From contig NZ_CP007142.1 in assembly GCF_000940805.1 (NCBI RefSeq), forward strand, positions 1,650,593 through 1,714,592: 64,000 bases of DNA, written 5' to 3'. Position numbers and translations under genes: made by a program. Below the pieces are notes generated by a model. The model was not told where the DNA came from, ran no database searches, and saw only the letters and a list, made by a program, of their open reading frames with translations. This document shows, one piece after another, positions 36,316 to 44,554 of the stretch (within the stretch, counting starts at the first letter, position 1; every line of letters starts with the position of its first letter). This DNA is from Gynuella sunshinyii YC6258 (lineage in GTDB: Bacteria; Pseudomonadota; Gammaproteobacteria; Pseudomonadales; Natronospirillaceae).

Positions 36316-37135
36316 ACTACTTTCGAAAGTTGTGAGAAATGAAATATATCTCAGCTATCATGACCAAAGTATCACTAGTCAAGATATTGAGACATGCCAG
36401 CTTGTAATAAGCGATCTACAAAAAAACAACCCTGTTGTTTTAGATACATACCCGCACTTGAAAGACGCCAAGAAGTTTGCAGATATCATTAATTATACGA
36501 AATCCTCAAAACCGGTGCATACGTATGTCAATGAAAAAGGTACTAAGAACCTCATAGAGTTATGCGAAACCGTGATCAATGAAAACATCGACGGATCTTT
36601 TGTAGAAGTCGGGACCTTACGTGGCGGACTAGGGATATTAATGGCCGGAATTATACAAAGTACCGGAGTAGACAAAAATCTATATATTTTTGATAGTTTC
36701 GCGGGATTAAACACTACGAATACCAAGGACTCACTTTTCGATCGTGAAGTATGGGACAGGTATCGAACGTGGTTTACCCAACATCAGTTTAATTGCGAAT
36801 GTTCAAAATCTGAGGTAATTGAGAACTTTAAAAAATATGATTTGGATAGCATCCCAAGACTAATGGAAGGGTGGATTCCAGATTGCTTCTCAAACTTTGA
36901 TGAGAAAATTTCTTGCCTCCGAATTGATGTGGATTGGTACCAAGCCACGCTGGATACATTATTGAATCTCTATGATCTGGTGGAGCCTGGAGGATATATA
37001 ATTATCGACGACTACAAGTTAGAAGGCTGCAAAAAAGCCATCCATGAGTTTTTTGACTTAAAAGGGATATCCCCTTTGATTCAACATGCCTGTGAACAAA
37101 GCGGAATAATATATTGGAAGAAAAATCATGATTAA
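36299..37135 (+). CDS. TylF/MycF-like Mg-dependent O-methyltransferase
   Basis: SAM-dependent methyltransferase of 278 residues. The SAM motif is FVEVGTLRGGLGILMAG (about residues 101-117), followed by IFDSFAGL. Acidic metal ligands typical of the TylF group appear in LRIDVDWYQATLDTL and GGYIIIDDYKLEGCKKA. The family usually methylates hydroxyl groups of sugars in macrolides. Within this operon it may methylate a hydroxyl made by the oxygenases. It overlaps both neighbours (17 bp upstream, 8 bp downstream), which firmly places it in the operon. Confidence 0.85.
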   Translation: MNLYIELLSKVVRNEIYLSYHDQSITSQDIETCQLVISDLQKNNPVVLDTYPHLKDAKKFADIINYTKSSKPVHTYVNEKGTKNLIELCETVINENIDGSFVEVGTLRGGLGILMAGIIQSTGVDKNLYIFDSFAGLNTTNTKDSLFDREVWDRYRTWFTQHQFNCECSKSEVIENFKKYDLDSIPRLMEGWIPDCFSNFDEKISCLRIDVDWYQATLDTLLNLYDLVEPGGYIIIDDYKLEGCKKAIHEFFDLKGISPLIQHACEQSGIIYWKKNHD

Positions 37136-38240
37136 TATCTCACCATTTAAATGGAATAAATTCGTTAAGTCGGCAATAGAGAGCGAGTTTGCTTTAATTG
37201 AAGATGAAACCCTGGTCGATTTCGAAACTGCAATTACTGAACTTCAACAAGCTATGCTTTCTGGGAGTGGGCAACTAAGTTACAAGTTAGCAGGAGGCTG
37301 CAAAGGTAAGCCAATTCAAAAAGGTAGTTTTGAGAACATACTCAACGACTGTAGAGATAAAAAGGTCAGCTATATTATAGAAGGAATGCAATCAGTACCT
37401 GGATTTTATTCAAATCTAGCTCAAAAGTTATCCAACACCTACCTTTCAAACATTACTATTAATGCATTTATTTCCTGTAAAGATAGCCAAGCCAGTCCGC
37501 TACATTATGATTTCCATGACCTTGTGAACATCCAACTGCTAGGAAGCAAAAAGTGGAATGTTTATAAGAGAGCAAAGGATATTTCCTACCATCCTACAGG
37601 TTACATGATAGATGAGTCCAGCTCCGCTCAAAGCGTATTTTCTGGCGAAATAAAAGAGCTCGATATTTTTACTATTCCTCGAGGGTACGCCCATGATGTA
37701 TCCACTCTATCTGATATATCAGTGCATTTAGCAGTTGGATTTAGGTTTCTAACTCATGAGGACATTTTGCTCTATAAAGTCAGAAAGAAGATCAATGGAA
37801 GGTTAAGTCAACCAATCTGGAGAGATAATTTAGACTCTGAGATAGCTGCAGCATTTGTGAACAACCACAGCAACTTAGCAATCGATGTCAGTAAAAAGGA
37901 TGTATTCGAGTTTGTATTGTCTTCGCAGAAATTTTGGGACACTACAATGATCGATAGTGCTTCAAAAGCTATTTTTGAAAAAGGGTCGTTCTTTATTGAG
38001 AAAAAGGAAGAGACGCTTAAACTATCAATTCCAATGGTAGTCCACCCTAGTATTACAATTGATCCAATCACTTTTTCACCGACTGAAATAGAATTGCCCA
38101 TAGAGACAGAAAAATTGTTCAGTACAATCGAGGAAAAAGGAGAACTTGATCTTTCTTCAGACCTAGATGATATAGACGCCGAAACTGTTGCTGCAGTAGC
38201 TGAAATCCTTCATTCGGTCGGACTCGCTGATTTCGTCTAA
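37128..38240 (+). CDS. JmjC/cupin-type 2-oxoglutarate oxygenase (ROX-like), second copy
   Basis: A 370-residue relative of the first oxygenase with its own complete triad His126, Asp128 (PLHYDFHD) and His189 (GYAHDVST), and LLGSKKWNVY in the jelly roll. The C-terminus again resembles a winged helix (DAETVAAVAEILHSVGLADF). The two copies are clearly divergent, which suggests different sites or successive oxidation steps rather than a recent duplication. The start codon lies inside the methyltransferase gene. It is the last gene of the operon. Confidence 0.85.
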   Translation: MINISPFKWNKFVKSAIESEFALIEDETLVDFETAITELQQAMLSGSGQLSYKLAGGCKGKPIQKGSFENILNDCRDKKVSYIIEGMQSVPGFYSNLAQKLSNTYLSNITINAFISCKDSQASPLHYDFHDLVNIQLLGSKKWNVYKRAKDISYHPTGYMIDESSSAQSVFSGEIKELDIFTIPRGYAHDVSTLSDISVHLAVGFRFLTHEDILLYKVRKKINGRLSQPIWRDNLDSEIAAAFVNNHSNLAIDVSKKDVFEFVLSSQKFWDTTMIDSASKAIFEKGSFFIEKKEETLKLSIPMVVHPSITIDPITFSPTEIELPIETEKLFSTIEEKGELDLSSDLDDIDAETVAAVAEILHSVGLADFV

Positions 38241-38365
38241 TATACTTTTGTTAAAAACAAACATCGTTCTTTTGTATTGATAGATAGCTCGTGGATTGAG
38301 CGTCAAAACTTCTGACTCAAGACGCTAACACGAATATTTAACCAAAATCACTTTGCAAACGGTAA

Positions 38366-38402
38366 AACGGCTTTGTAACGTTAGCATTCGTTCTAAGCCG
38401 TT
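38366..38402 (+). terminator. Hairpin downstream of the peptide operon
   Basis: AACGGCTT (38366-38373) pairs with AAGCCGTT (38395-38402) over a 21-nt loop, 125 bp after the last operon gene. There is no U tract. Apart from this and the transposase scraps listed next, 38241-38763 shows no gene. Confidence 0.35.
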
Positions 38403-38613
38403 GTTACTCAGTTAAAGTAAAGGCAATCTCTGCTTATCATAATTACTAAAGCCAATGTTCAGCAAGTTCTTGAACGCTCGAAATAGCCTCGTCCCATTTT
38501 GCAGCACAAACAACACAGAAACAGCACAGGACACCCATCTTAACTATTGATATTCACGCCAACAGCCGGCATTATCCGATACTGTATATTTATCAGTGTA
38601 AGGATGTATGATC

Positions 38614-38682
38614 ATGACCCGATCAAGGACGTCACAAATCTCACTTGAAGCCACGCCTTATTATCACTGTGTTTCCCGCTGA
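38614..38682 (+). pseudogene. N-terminal scrap of a REP-type Y1 transposase
   Basis: An ATG at 38614 opens MTRSRTSQISLEATPYYHCVSR before a stop. This is the typical start of REP-associated tyrosine transposases (compare SLEETSFYHCMVRCVRRAY in the gene at 38764). The rest has been replaced by the repeat units that follow. Confidence 0.65.
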
Positions 38683-38721
38683 GGGTAAAAAGGACACCCA
38701 CCAGGGTAAAAAGGACACCCA
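38682..38721 (+). repeat. Two 19-bp direct repeats with GGGT...ACCC ends
   Basis: AGGGTAAAAAGGACACCCA occurs at 38682-38700 and again at 38703-38721. A related copy (AATAAAAAAAGGACACC, then TAAACTTG) lies at 39955-39979, past the transposase pseudogene, and the TAAACTTG flank is shared with 38722-38729. The repeats therefore bracket the transposase. Confidence 0.7.
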
Positions 38722-38763
38722 TAAACTTGAATTCAATTCTCACCTCAACTAACATCCGCCACC

Positions 38764-39843
38764 GTGACCAAACCCCGTAACGAACAGGTCTCTCTGGAAG
38801 AGACATCCTTTTATCACTGCATGGTGCGCTGTGTTCGGCGGGCGTATTTGTGTGGTGCCGATTCTGAAACTGGTGAGAATTTTGATCACCGCAAGCAGTG
38901 GTTGGTGTCGCGCCTGCGGTTTTTATCCTATGTCTACGCCATTGATATTTGTGTCTATGCGATCATGAGTAATCATTATCATGTGGTGCTGCACGTCGAT
39001 CAGGTACGCGCTCAAAGCTGGTCGGATGACGGAGTGGTGGAGCGCTGGTTGCAGCTGTACAACGGGGATGTATTGATCAACCGTTGGCTGGCGGCGCGTG
39101 AAACGATGTCAACCGCCGAGTTGCAGGCCGTGTCGGTCACGATTGCCCAATGGCGTGAACGTTTGTGTTCCATCAGTTGGTTTATGCGCGGTGTCAATGA
39201 AACCATTGCCCGTATGGCCAATGAAGAAGACAACTGCAAAGGCCGGTTCTGGGAAGGACGTTTCAAATCTCAGGCTTTGTTGGATGAAGGTGCATTGCTG
39301 ACCTGTATGGCCTATGTAGATTTGAATCCGGTACGGGCTGCCATGGCGGATGATCTGATCGATAGCGACTTTCCTTCCATTCAACAGCGACTATTCGATT
39401 ACGCCAAAATACAAAACCACCCAAACCAAAACCGTTACCGAACAAACACTCACCCAGCGTGTTTCTAAACAACGCCAACTTAAGCGTGAGTTGAAGCTTG
39501 ATCACCTGCCAGAATCCCCATTGATCCTTTCAGTGGACGCCAGCAGGATGCCATTCATGCAGCCCTTCCATTCACCCGGGAAGACTATTTCGATTTGATT
39601 GATACCACCGGTCGCTGTCTGCGAAATGACAAACGGGGTGCTATACATCCTGAAACCGAAAAACTGATCATCCGACTGGGTATCGACCCGAATCAATGGC
39701 TGAAACATGTTCAAAGTTATGGTCGGTCGTATGGAGATAGCGCCGGCTCTCGGGTTTCGTTATTGCAGTATGCAGATCGATTTAAACGGCGATGGAGTAA
39801 AGGGATTAAAGTGTCTTCGGAGTGCTATCTCAGAACCAGTTGA
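38764..39843 (+). pseudogene. REP-associated Y1 (HUH) transposase with two frameshifts
   Basis: The first 220 codons are intact and include the HUH motif (SNHYHVVLH) and the YVDLNPVRAAM region with the catalytic tyrosine. The frame is then lost near 39400-39410. The expected continuation (TVTEQTLTQRVSKQRQLKRE) is found in the next frame, and the original frame resumes by 39526 (LPFTREDYFDLIDTTGR), ending at 39843. Two indels about 120 bp apart therefore disable it. Start is GTG at 38764. Confidence 0.8.
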
Positions 39844-39989
39844 TCTATTCTGGCTGTTACATCAGTACGTCTCTGGTGGAACGGTATAGGAACAGAAAAC
39901 TAATTATCTGGTAAACACCTGCTGTTCATTCTTGGCAGAGGACTGGCTGGCAGGAATAAAAAAAGGACACCTAAACTTGCAGTGAGGCA

Positions 39990-40113
39990 GATAAACTCTA
40001 CGGCTACGATCGTGACAACCGCCTGCTCAGCAGTACCGGTTACTAAGGCAACCAGGCTTCGGGCTCGACAGCAACGCTAACATCACTGGCGTAAGGCTGG
40101 CCTCAGACCATCC
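39990..40113 (+). pseudogene. Rhs YD-repeat fragment
   Basis: The frame reads DKLYGYDRDNRLLSSTGY, stops, and after a shift continues FGLDSNANITGVRL, a recognisable YD-repeat pattern. It is cut off by the IS630-type element at 40116. Confidence 0.6.
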
Positions 40114-40115
40114 TA

Positions 40116-41207
40116 TTAACCCGGCGAAAAAGAATATCTGATACAATAGTCCAATGGAAACGACAACAGACACAAGAAAACTACCACGAGAAGTGATCGA
40201 AGAAAAACGCCGCATGGCACATCGGTTACTCATGCGTGGATTCACACGCGCAGAGATTGGTCAAGAGCTCGGCGGCGTACATCCAGATACGATCGGTCGA
40301 TGGTTAAAGCTCGACACAACCAACCTCACTGTCAATCGAGGGGGGCGTAAGCAGGGAGAAGCAAGACGGTTATCTGCTGACCAGGAAAAACACATTAGAT
40401 CACAGATCATCGACAAAACGCCCGACCAGTTAAAACTGGATTATGTCTTGTGGACACGAAAAGCCGTGTGCGAGTTGATTGAGCAGGAATTCAAGATCCA
40501 GTTGCCAGTGAGAACGGTCGGTGATTATCTCAAACGTTGGGGCATGACCCCCCAAAAACCTGCAAAGCGAGCGTACGAGCAAAATCCGAAAGCCGTTCAA
40601 CAGTGGTTGGATGACGATTATCCGAAGATCAAAGCTCAAGCAAAACGTGAAAACGCAGAGATATACTGGGGCGATGAGACGGGTATGCGTAATGACAGCC
40701 AGCACGAACGAGGCTATGCCCCAAAAGGAAAGACACCGGTTGTTCGGCTTAATGCCAACCGTACTTCCACCAATATGATTTCGGCGGTGACCAATCAGGG
40801 AAAAGTTCGATTTAAGATATTCGATGGGTCAATGAATACCGACATTCTGATTGATTTTTGTGAGCGTATCATCAAAAGCGCGGGCAGAAAGGTCTATCTG
40901 ATACTGGATAATCTTCGTGTTCACCACGCAAAAGTATTTAAAGCTTGGCAGGAAAAACATCGGGCAGACATAGCGGTATTTTATTTACCATCCTACTCAC
41001 CGGAACTGAATCCGGATGAATATTTGAATTGTGATTTGAAAGCAGGTGTTCACAGTGGCAAGCCAGCGAGAAACAAAGAAAAATTAAAGAAAAAAGTTCG
41101 AAGTCATATGCAGATGTTACAAAAGAAACCTGGTCGAGTGCGGAAATATTTTATCCATAAAAAAATTGCTTACGCTGCATAACAGGTATGTTTAATCGCC
41201 GGGTTAA
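40116..41207 (+). mobile_element. IS630-family insertion sequence (1092 bp), apparently intact
   Basis: The 12-bp terminal inverted repeats TTAACCCGGCGA (40116-40127) and TCGCCGGGTTAA (41196-41207) are perfect, and the element is flanked by TA on both sides (40114-40115 and 41208-41209), the target duplication expected for IS630/Tc1-type transposons. It carries one full transposase gene and interrupts Rhs-derived DNA. Confidence 0.92.
40154..41182 (+). CDS. IS630-family DDE transposase
   Basis: A 342-residue transposase. The N-terminus is a helix-turn-helix (LMRGFTRAEIGQELGGVHPD). The catalytic acidic residues appear in IYWGDETGMRND, YLILDNLRVHHAK and SPELNPDEYLN, the usual D-D-E spacing. 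The C-terminal lysine-rich helix is complete. It begins 26 bp inside the left inverted repeat and looks functional. Confidence 0.93.
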   Translation: METTTDTRKLPREVIEEKRRMAHRLLMRGFTRAEIGQELGGVHPDTIGRWLKLDTTNLTVNRGGRKQGEARRLSADQEKHIRSQIIDKTPDQLKLDYVLWTRKAVCELIEQEFKIQLPVRTVGDYLKRWGMTPQKPAKRAYEQNPKAVQQWLDDDYPKIKAQAKRENAEIYWGDETGMRNDSQHERGYAPKGKTPVVRLNANRTSTNMISAVTNQGKVRFKIFDGSMNTDILIDFCERIIKSAGRKVYLILDNLRVHHAKVFKAWQEKHRADIAVFYLPSYSPELNPDEYLNCDLKAGVHSGKPARNKEKLKKKVRSHMQMLQKKPGRVRKYFIHKKIAYAA

Positions 41208-41299
41208 TAATAATGGTTTCGCTGGTTTCGTCATGTGATGAGATCGGCTTCATCGGACTTTGAAAAAATCTGTTAGCGTGTTATGAGGAATATTGAAAA

Positions 41300-41956
41300 G
41301 TGCTTCGTATATTTTTAATTATTGTATCTGCCATGCTTGCTGCATGTCAGGCGACGAAGGTGGAACCGGTTAGTAAATCCTATTATTCCGGCGTCAAACC
41401 AGAAAAATATCAAGAAATCAGCCCTGTAAATGATGTGCAGATATGGGTTGCTAATCGATATTTAAAATTGAATTGTAATTGCAGTGATATCGAAATTTTT
41501 GTTAACGAGCGTCGACGTTGGGTGCCTGAATTCTATCTGGTAGTTGATACCGATCCAAAAAGTGGTAGGGGATTTGTCAACTCAGAAAGAGAGGGCTGGA
41601 AGGGTATTTCTGTAGAATCAATAGAGATTGATGAGGCCAGATTCTCGCATGAAATTGGTTATTTCGATACGTTGCAGGTTCCAGCAGGCGAAATTCAAAA
41701 CATTATAAATCAGACACCCTACACTGCGCCAAGTTGTGGATTGGTGAGCAGGCTTACATCAGAAGATAAAAAGTACTCGATATCTGTTGTTGATTCGATC
41801 AGCTGTGGTGAGTTTTCATCGGCTCTGAGAGGTAGGGAATCGTTGAAATCTTTGCCAAAAGAAACGCGGGATCTAATGACCCCCTACATACAAACCCTTG
41901 ACCAAAGAATTGAAATTTTGAGAGCAGAAGAAAGAACTGGCTATGGTTTCCTATGA
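41300..41956 (+). CDS. Hypothetical lipoprotein (218 aa)
   Basis: The protein begins with a lipoprotein signal (MLRIFLIIVSAMLAAC, lipidated cysteine at residue 16), so it is anchored in an envelope membrane. The rest is soluble, with four further cysteines, and is not a family I recognise. The start is GTG behind TGAGGA. It sits just outside the IS630 element in the Rhs-derived region, where orphan immunity genes are common, but no toxin partner is visible. Confidence 0.6.
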   Translation: MLRIFLIIVSAMLAACQATKVEPVSKSYYSGVKPEKYQEISPVNDVQIWVANRYLKLNCNCSDIEIFVNERRRWVPEFYLVVDTDPKSGRGFVNSEREGWKGISVESIEIDEARFSHEIGYFDTLQVPAGEIQNIINQTPYTAPSCGLVSRLTSEDKKYSISVVDSISCGEFSSALRGRESLKSLPKETRDLMTPYIQTLDQRIEILRAEERTGYGFL

Positions 41957-41998
41957 AAATTAATACGTAACTGATCAAAAAATTATTACGAGAGGTGA

Positions 41999-42019
41999 CA
42001 GCGAAGTGAGGCTTCGCTG
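41999..42019. terminator. Hairpin between lipoprotein and GNAT genes
   Basis: CAGCGAAG and CTTCGCTG form a perfect 8-bp stem around TGAGG. No U tract follows. Confidence 0.45.
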
Positions 42020-42081
42020 CAATGATGGCTTTGACAAACTTGATGGAGGATAAGCGCGTGAGAGTGCAGGAGGATTTCGGA

Positions 42082-42648
42082 ATGGTTAAACTCCAAAAAG
42101 CTGACGTAGACTCTCTAAGCGAGTTCAAAACTGCTCTCCAGGATTCGTTCCGAGTGGCGATCGAAGCTGATTTAGGTCAACCGATTGAAGAACCCATTCC
42201 TTCTGATAAGGACATAGAGCAGTCCATTGCTGAGGCTGGAGCTGCTACATACTGGATCATGGCAAACCATCAGCGTGTCGGTGGTGCGGTTGTGGTAATT
42301 GATGAAATAAGCAATCGAAACTCATTGTCGTTCTTCTTCATTTTAACCGGCCTGCAGAGTCGGGGGTTAGGTCTACAAGCCTGGAAAGCAATCGAGAGGG
42401 AGTACCCAAACACCAAGGTCTGGGAAACCGTCACCCCGTATTTTGAGAAACGAAACATTCATTTCTATGTAAATAGGTGTGGTTTCAAGATTGTTGAGTT
42501 CTACAACAAGTTTCATCCAGATCCACACCAAGTTTCAGATCAGGTTCATGAAGAAGAGGATGATGATGAGATGTTTAGATTTATGAAGGTTATGGGTTCT
42601 GAAAGCGATTATAACTCGGTAAGTATACATGTCGGGTTAATAGCGTGA
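42082..42648 (+). CDS. GNAT-like acetyltransferase (188 aa)
   Basis: I chose the ATG at 42082 because AGGAGG lies 7 nt upstream. The product has a GNAT-like core: VGGAVVVIDEI, then FFFILTGLQSRGLGLQAWKAIE, where the GLQSRGLGLQAW stretch replaces the usual acetyl-CoA loop, and a C-terminal FEKRNIHFYVNRCGFKIV strand. The C-terminal region contains an acidic run (EEEDDDE). Found in an accessory region, so it may be a cargo gene. Substrate unknown. Confidence 0.7.
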   Translation: MVKLQKADVDSLSEFKTALQDSFRVAIEADLGQPIEEPIPSDKDIEQSIAEAGAATYWIMANHQRVGGAVVVIDEISNRNSLSFFFILTGLQSRGLGLQAWKAIEREYPNTKVWETVTPYFEKRNIHFYVNRCGFKIVEFYNKFHPDPHQVSDQVHEEEDDDEMFRFMKVMGSESDYNSVSIHVGLIA

Positions 42649-42670
42649 TGCAGGGATGCACCGAGGTGTC
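42645..42670 (+). repeat. 26-bp repeat, copy 1
   Basis: GTGATGCAGGGATGCACC followed by GAGGTGTC overlaps the GNAT stop codon. The same 26 bp, with one change, recurs at 46808-46833. Confidence 0.7.
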
Positions 42671-42694
42671 AGATTAAGTCGAAACTAATACACA

Positions 42695-42901
42695 GTGTCG
42701 ATATTTCGATTTTGGAAACACTTGGTTAATTTGGCAACAATAATAATATTTGTTGTTGTTTTGCTGACAATAATTGATCACTTTTTCTTCGCAGAAAAAT
42801 TTCGTGGTGAATTAAAAGGTATCGCCATATTTGCTTTTGTTTTGTATGGGACCGGTGTGTTGGTCACGTTAATAGTTGGGACAAGAGACAAACTGAAATG
42901 A
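42695..42901 (+). CDS. Small two-span membrane protein (68 aa)
   Basis: A GTG-initiated frame with two hydrophobic spans (LATIIIFVVVLLTIIDHFFF and IAIFAFVLYGTGVLVTLIVG) separated by a short charged loop, ending in a basic tail. No family is recognised and the ribosome-binding site is weak. It lies between the GNAT gene and an Rhs fragment and could be an orphan immunity protein. Confidence 0.5.
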   Translation: MSIFRFWKHLVNLATIIIFVVVLLTIIDHFFFAEKFRGELKGIAIFAFVLYGTGVLVTLIVGTRDKLK

Positions 42902-42922
42902 TGATTGGTAATCATCTGCGTC

Positions 42923-43030
42923 CACTCGGGCAATGTCAGACTGGCTCTGAATGCGGACATTTACGAAACAGTTCAGAGAATAAATCATGACTCGTGCAGT
43001 AATATCGAAACTGACAGCAAGCCTGAATCA
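42923..43030 (+). pseudogene. Rhs core fragment related to the intact Rhs gene
   Basis: Thirty-six codons (HSGNVRLALNADIYETVQ, then RINHDSCSNIETDSKP) align without gaps to the HLGSVRLVINADTGETVQQ region of the intact Rhs protein (about 29056-29163), with 22 of 36 residues identical. No start or stop belongs to it. It marks the outer edge of the Rhs-derived region. Confidence 0.75.
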
Positions 43031-43103
43031 CAAATTTTGTGTCTCAGAGTTTCCTTATCAATATAGGGCGGACTTATGTGTCCGCCTGTGTTCGTCATTT
43101 GCT

Positions 43104-44306
43104 TCAATCGTACTGTTGCTGCAACCAATTAATCAGAGGTTGATCCAGTACTTCCTGGCGTAATGAGTAGTCCACCAGGTAGTTATCTGCTTCACCGCCG
43201 TCAGCAGGGTCGACAATGACCTGTACGTTGGCTTGTTCAAACAGACTGGCGGTATCGATTTCCAGCGGTGCCTGAGATTCCCCTCCTCCCAGAAACAACA
43301 CGTCTCCGGTAAATTTATTCAGATCGTGAGTAAATGTCCGGTCTCCGGCGATGGAACAATTGAGGTTGGCAAAATGATTATTGCTGACCAGGGTGCCAAA
43401 ATACTCGCTATCTTTAAAAAACATATCTGCTTTCATGTATTGATAGTCATCGAGCGTGGCAGTAGGAGCAGCAAAGCGATAGGTTGGGGTGAATGCCAGG
43501 AATCCCAATCCACCCGGAGACGTTAAGACATTCACCACAAATTGGTAATTGCTGACTGACGGATCAGCAGCGGATGTCGAATCGGGAAAGTCGCGGGCTG
43601 CGGCAATCAGCACATCCAGACCGCCTAATGAATCACGATAGAGATTACCGGCATCGATTTGATCGTAAAAACTGTCGCAGGCCGCCTGGTTGTGCTGACG
43701 AATAGCTTCATCAGTGGAGTACAGGCCCGCAGTGCTGAACAGTGCACGGTAATGTGTGTTATTGGCATTAACAGCGGCTATTGCCGCCATCCCGCCGCCG
43801 GTGACTCCGCCAATCACCGGGTTTGCCACGTGTGTGGCGTGCTGGATCAGTTGCCGGGTAAATTCGATATCCCGACCACGAAGCTCCAGCCCCCAGGTAC
43901 CCATGATGCTGCAATCAAGCCAGTCGCAGTCTGATGGATCACTGGTAAATATCCGGTCTTCCACGATCCAGACATCAAACCCTGCCAGTGCCAGGGTGGC
44001 TTCAAAACTGTCCTGATAACGACCGGTGCTCGACAGCGCATAATGCTCCAATGTGGCGTTGAACGACGCGGTCAGTAACAGAGGTTTAAGGGGATGGGTA
44101 TCATAGTTCAGGTGAGTGATGCGTTTGATTCGAAACTGATTCAGGGGATTGTCACCATCCTGCCAGCGGCTCTCAAATGTGATCAGTGCAGGTGCCTGAT
44201 ACTGAATAGTGGCGTCGACCAAACGGTAAGGAACAGGTGATTCATTATGTGCATAACCGGCAATGGACAGCAGGGTCAGGCACAAGGCGCAGAATAAGTT
44301 ACGCAT
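43104..44306 (-). CDS. Secreted alpha/beta-hydrolase-like protein lacking the usual catalytic residues
   Basis: A 400-residue protein with a signal peptide (to about residue 19, GYA-HNE). The fold resembles an alpha/beta hydrolase: the strand-turn-helix where a GxSxG nucleophile is expected reads NPVIGGVTGGGMAAIAAV, with Thr in place of Ser, and the C-terminal segment NYLVDYSLRQEV lacks the usual Gly-His before the final helix. It may therefore be a pseudoenzyme or use Thr. A set of inverted repeats upstream suggests tight control. Confidence 0.65.
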   Translation of the reverse strand: MRNLFCALCLTLLSIAGYAHNESPVPYRLVDATIQYQAPALITFESRWQDGDNPLNQFRIKRITHLNYDTHPLKPLLLTASFNATLEHYALSSTGRYQDSFEATLALAGFDVWIVEDRIFTSDPSDCDWLDCSIMGTWGLELRGRDIEFTRQLIQHATHVANPVIGGVTGGGMAAIAAVNANNTHYRALFSTAGLYSTDEAIRQHNQAACDSFYDQIDAGNLYRDSLGGLDVLIAAARDFPDSTSAADPSVSNYQFVVNVLTSPGGLGFLAFTPTYRFAAPTATLDDYQYMKADMFFKDSEYFGTLVSNNHFANLNCSIAGDRTFTHDLNKFTGDVLFLGGGESQAPLEIDTASLFEQANVQVIVDPADGGEADNYLVDYSLRQEVLDQPLINWLQQQYD

Positions 44307-44373
44307 GTCTTAAATTCTCCTTGGGAATAGAAAAGCTTCAGGAATTTCCCGCGTTGGCGCGAGGTGCTCCTTT

Positions 44374-44429
44374 CTTATCGTTAAACATCAGTATGACGAC
44401 TAACGATAAGCATCATATCTTATCGATAA
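44374..44429. promoter_or_regulatory. Repeated CTTATCGTTA operator-like sites
   Basis: CTTATCGTTA (44374-44383) and its exact reverse complement TAACGATAAG (44401-44410) are 17 bp apart, and a third partial copy, CTTATCGATAA, lies at 44419-44429. They are 70-125 bp upstream of the 43104-44306 gene on its promoter side. Confidence 0.55.
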
Positions 44430-44530
44430 AAATGACATTGCGGTAACAGCCTTGCGCGGAGTGTCTCTTTTTTAATTTTTTTTTGTCGCATTTCATAACT
44501 TTATATGGAATATCACCTTCTGATTATCCA

Positions 44531-44554
44531 TAAAAAAACCCGGTCAAGCCGGGC
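44531..44554 (-). terminator. Rho-independent terminator, minus strand
   Basis: CCCGG and CCGGG pair around a short loop, and on the minus strand the stem is followed by seven U residues (complement of 44532-44538). It lies downstream of the alpha-glucosidase gene, about 540 bp after its stop. Confidence 0.75.

Noticed and set aside
41183-42081. Gene-cassette (attC) sites around the small orphan genes
   Set aside because: GTTAGCGTGTTATG at about 41271 looks vaguely like an attC end, but no matching partner site or integrase was found.
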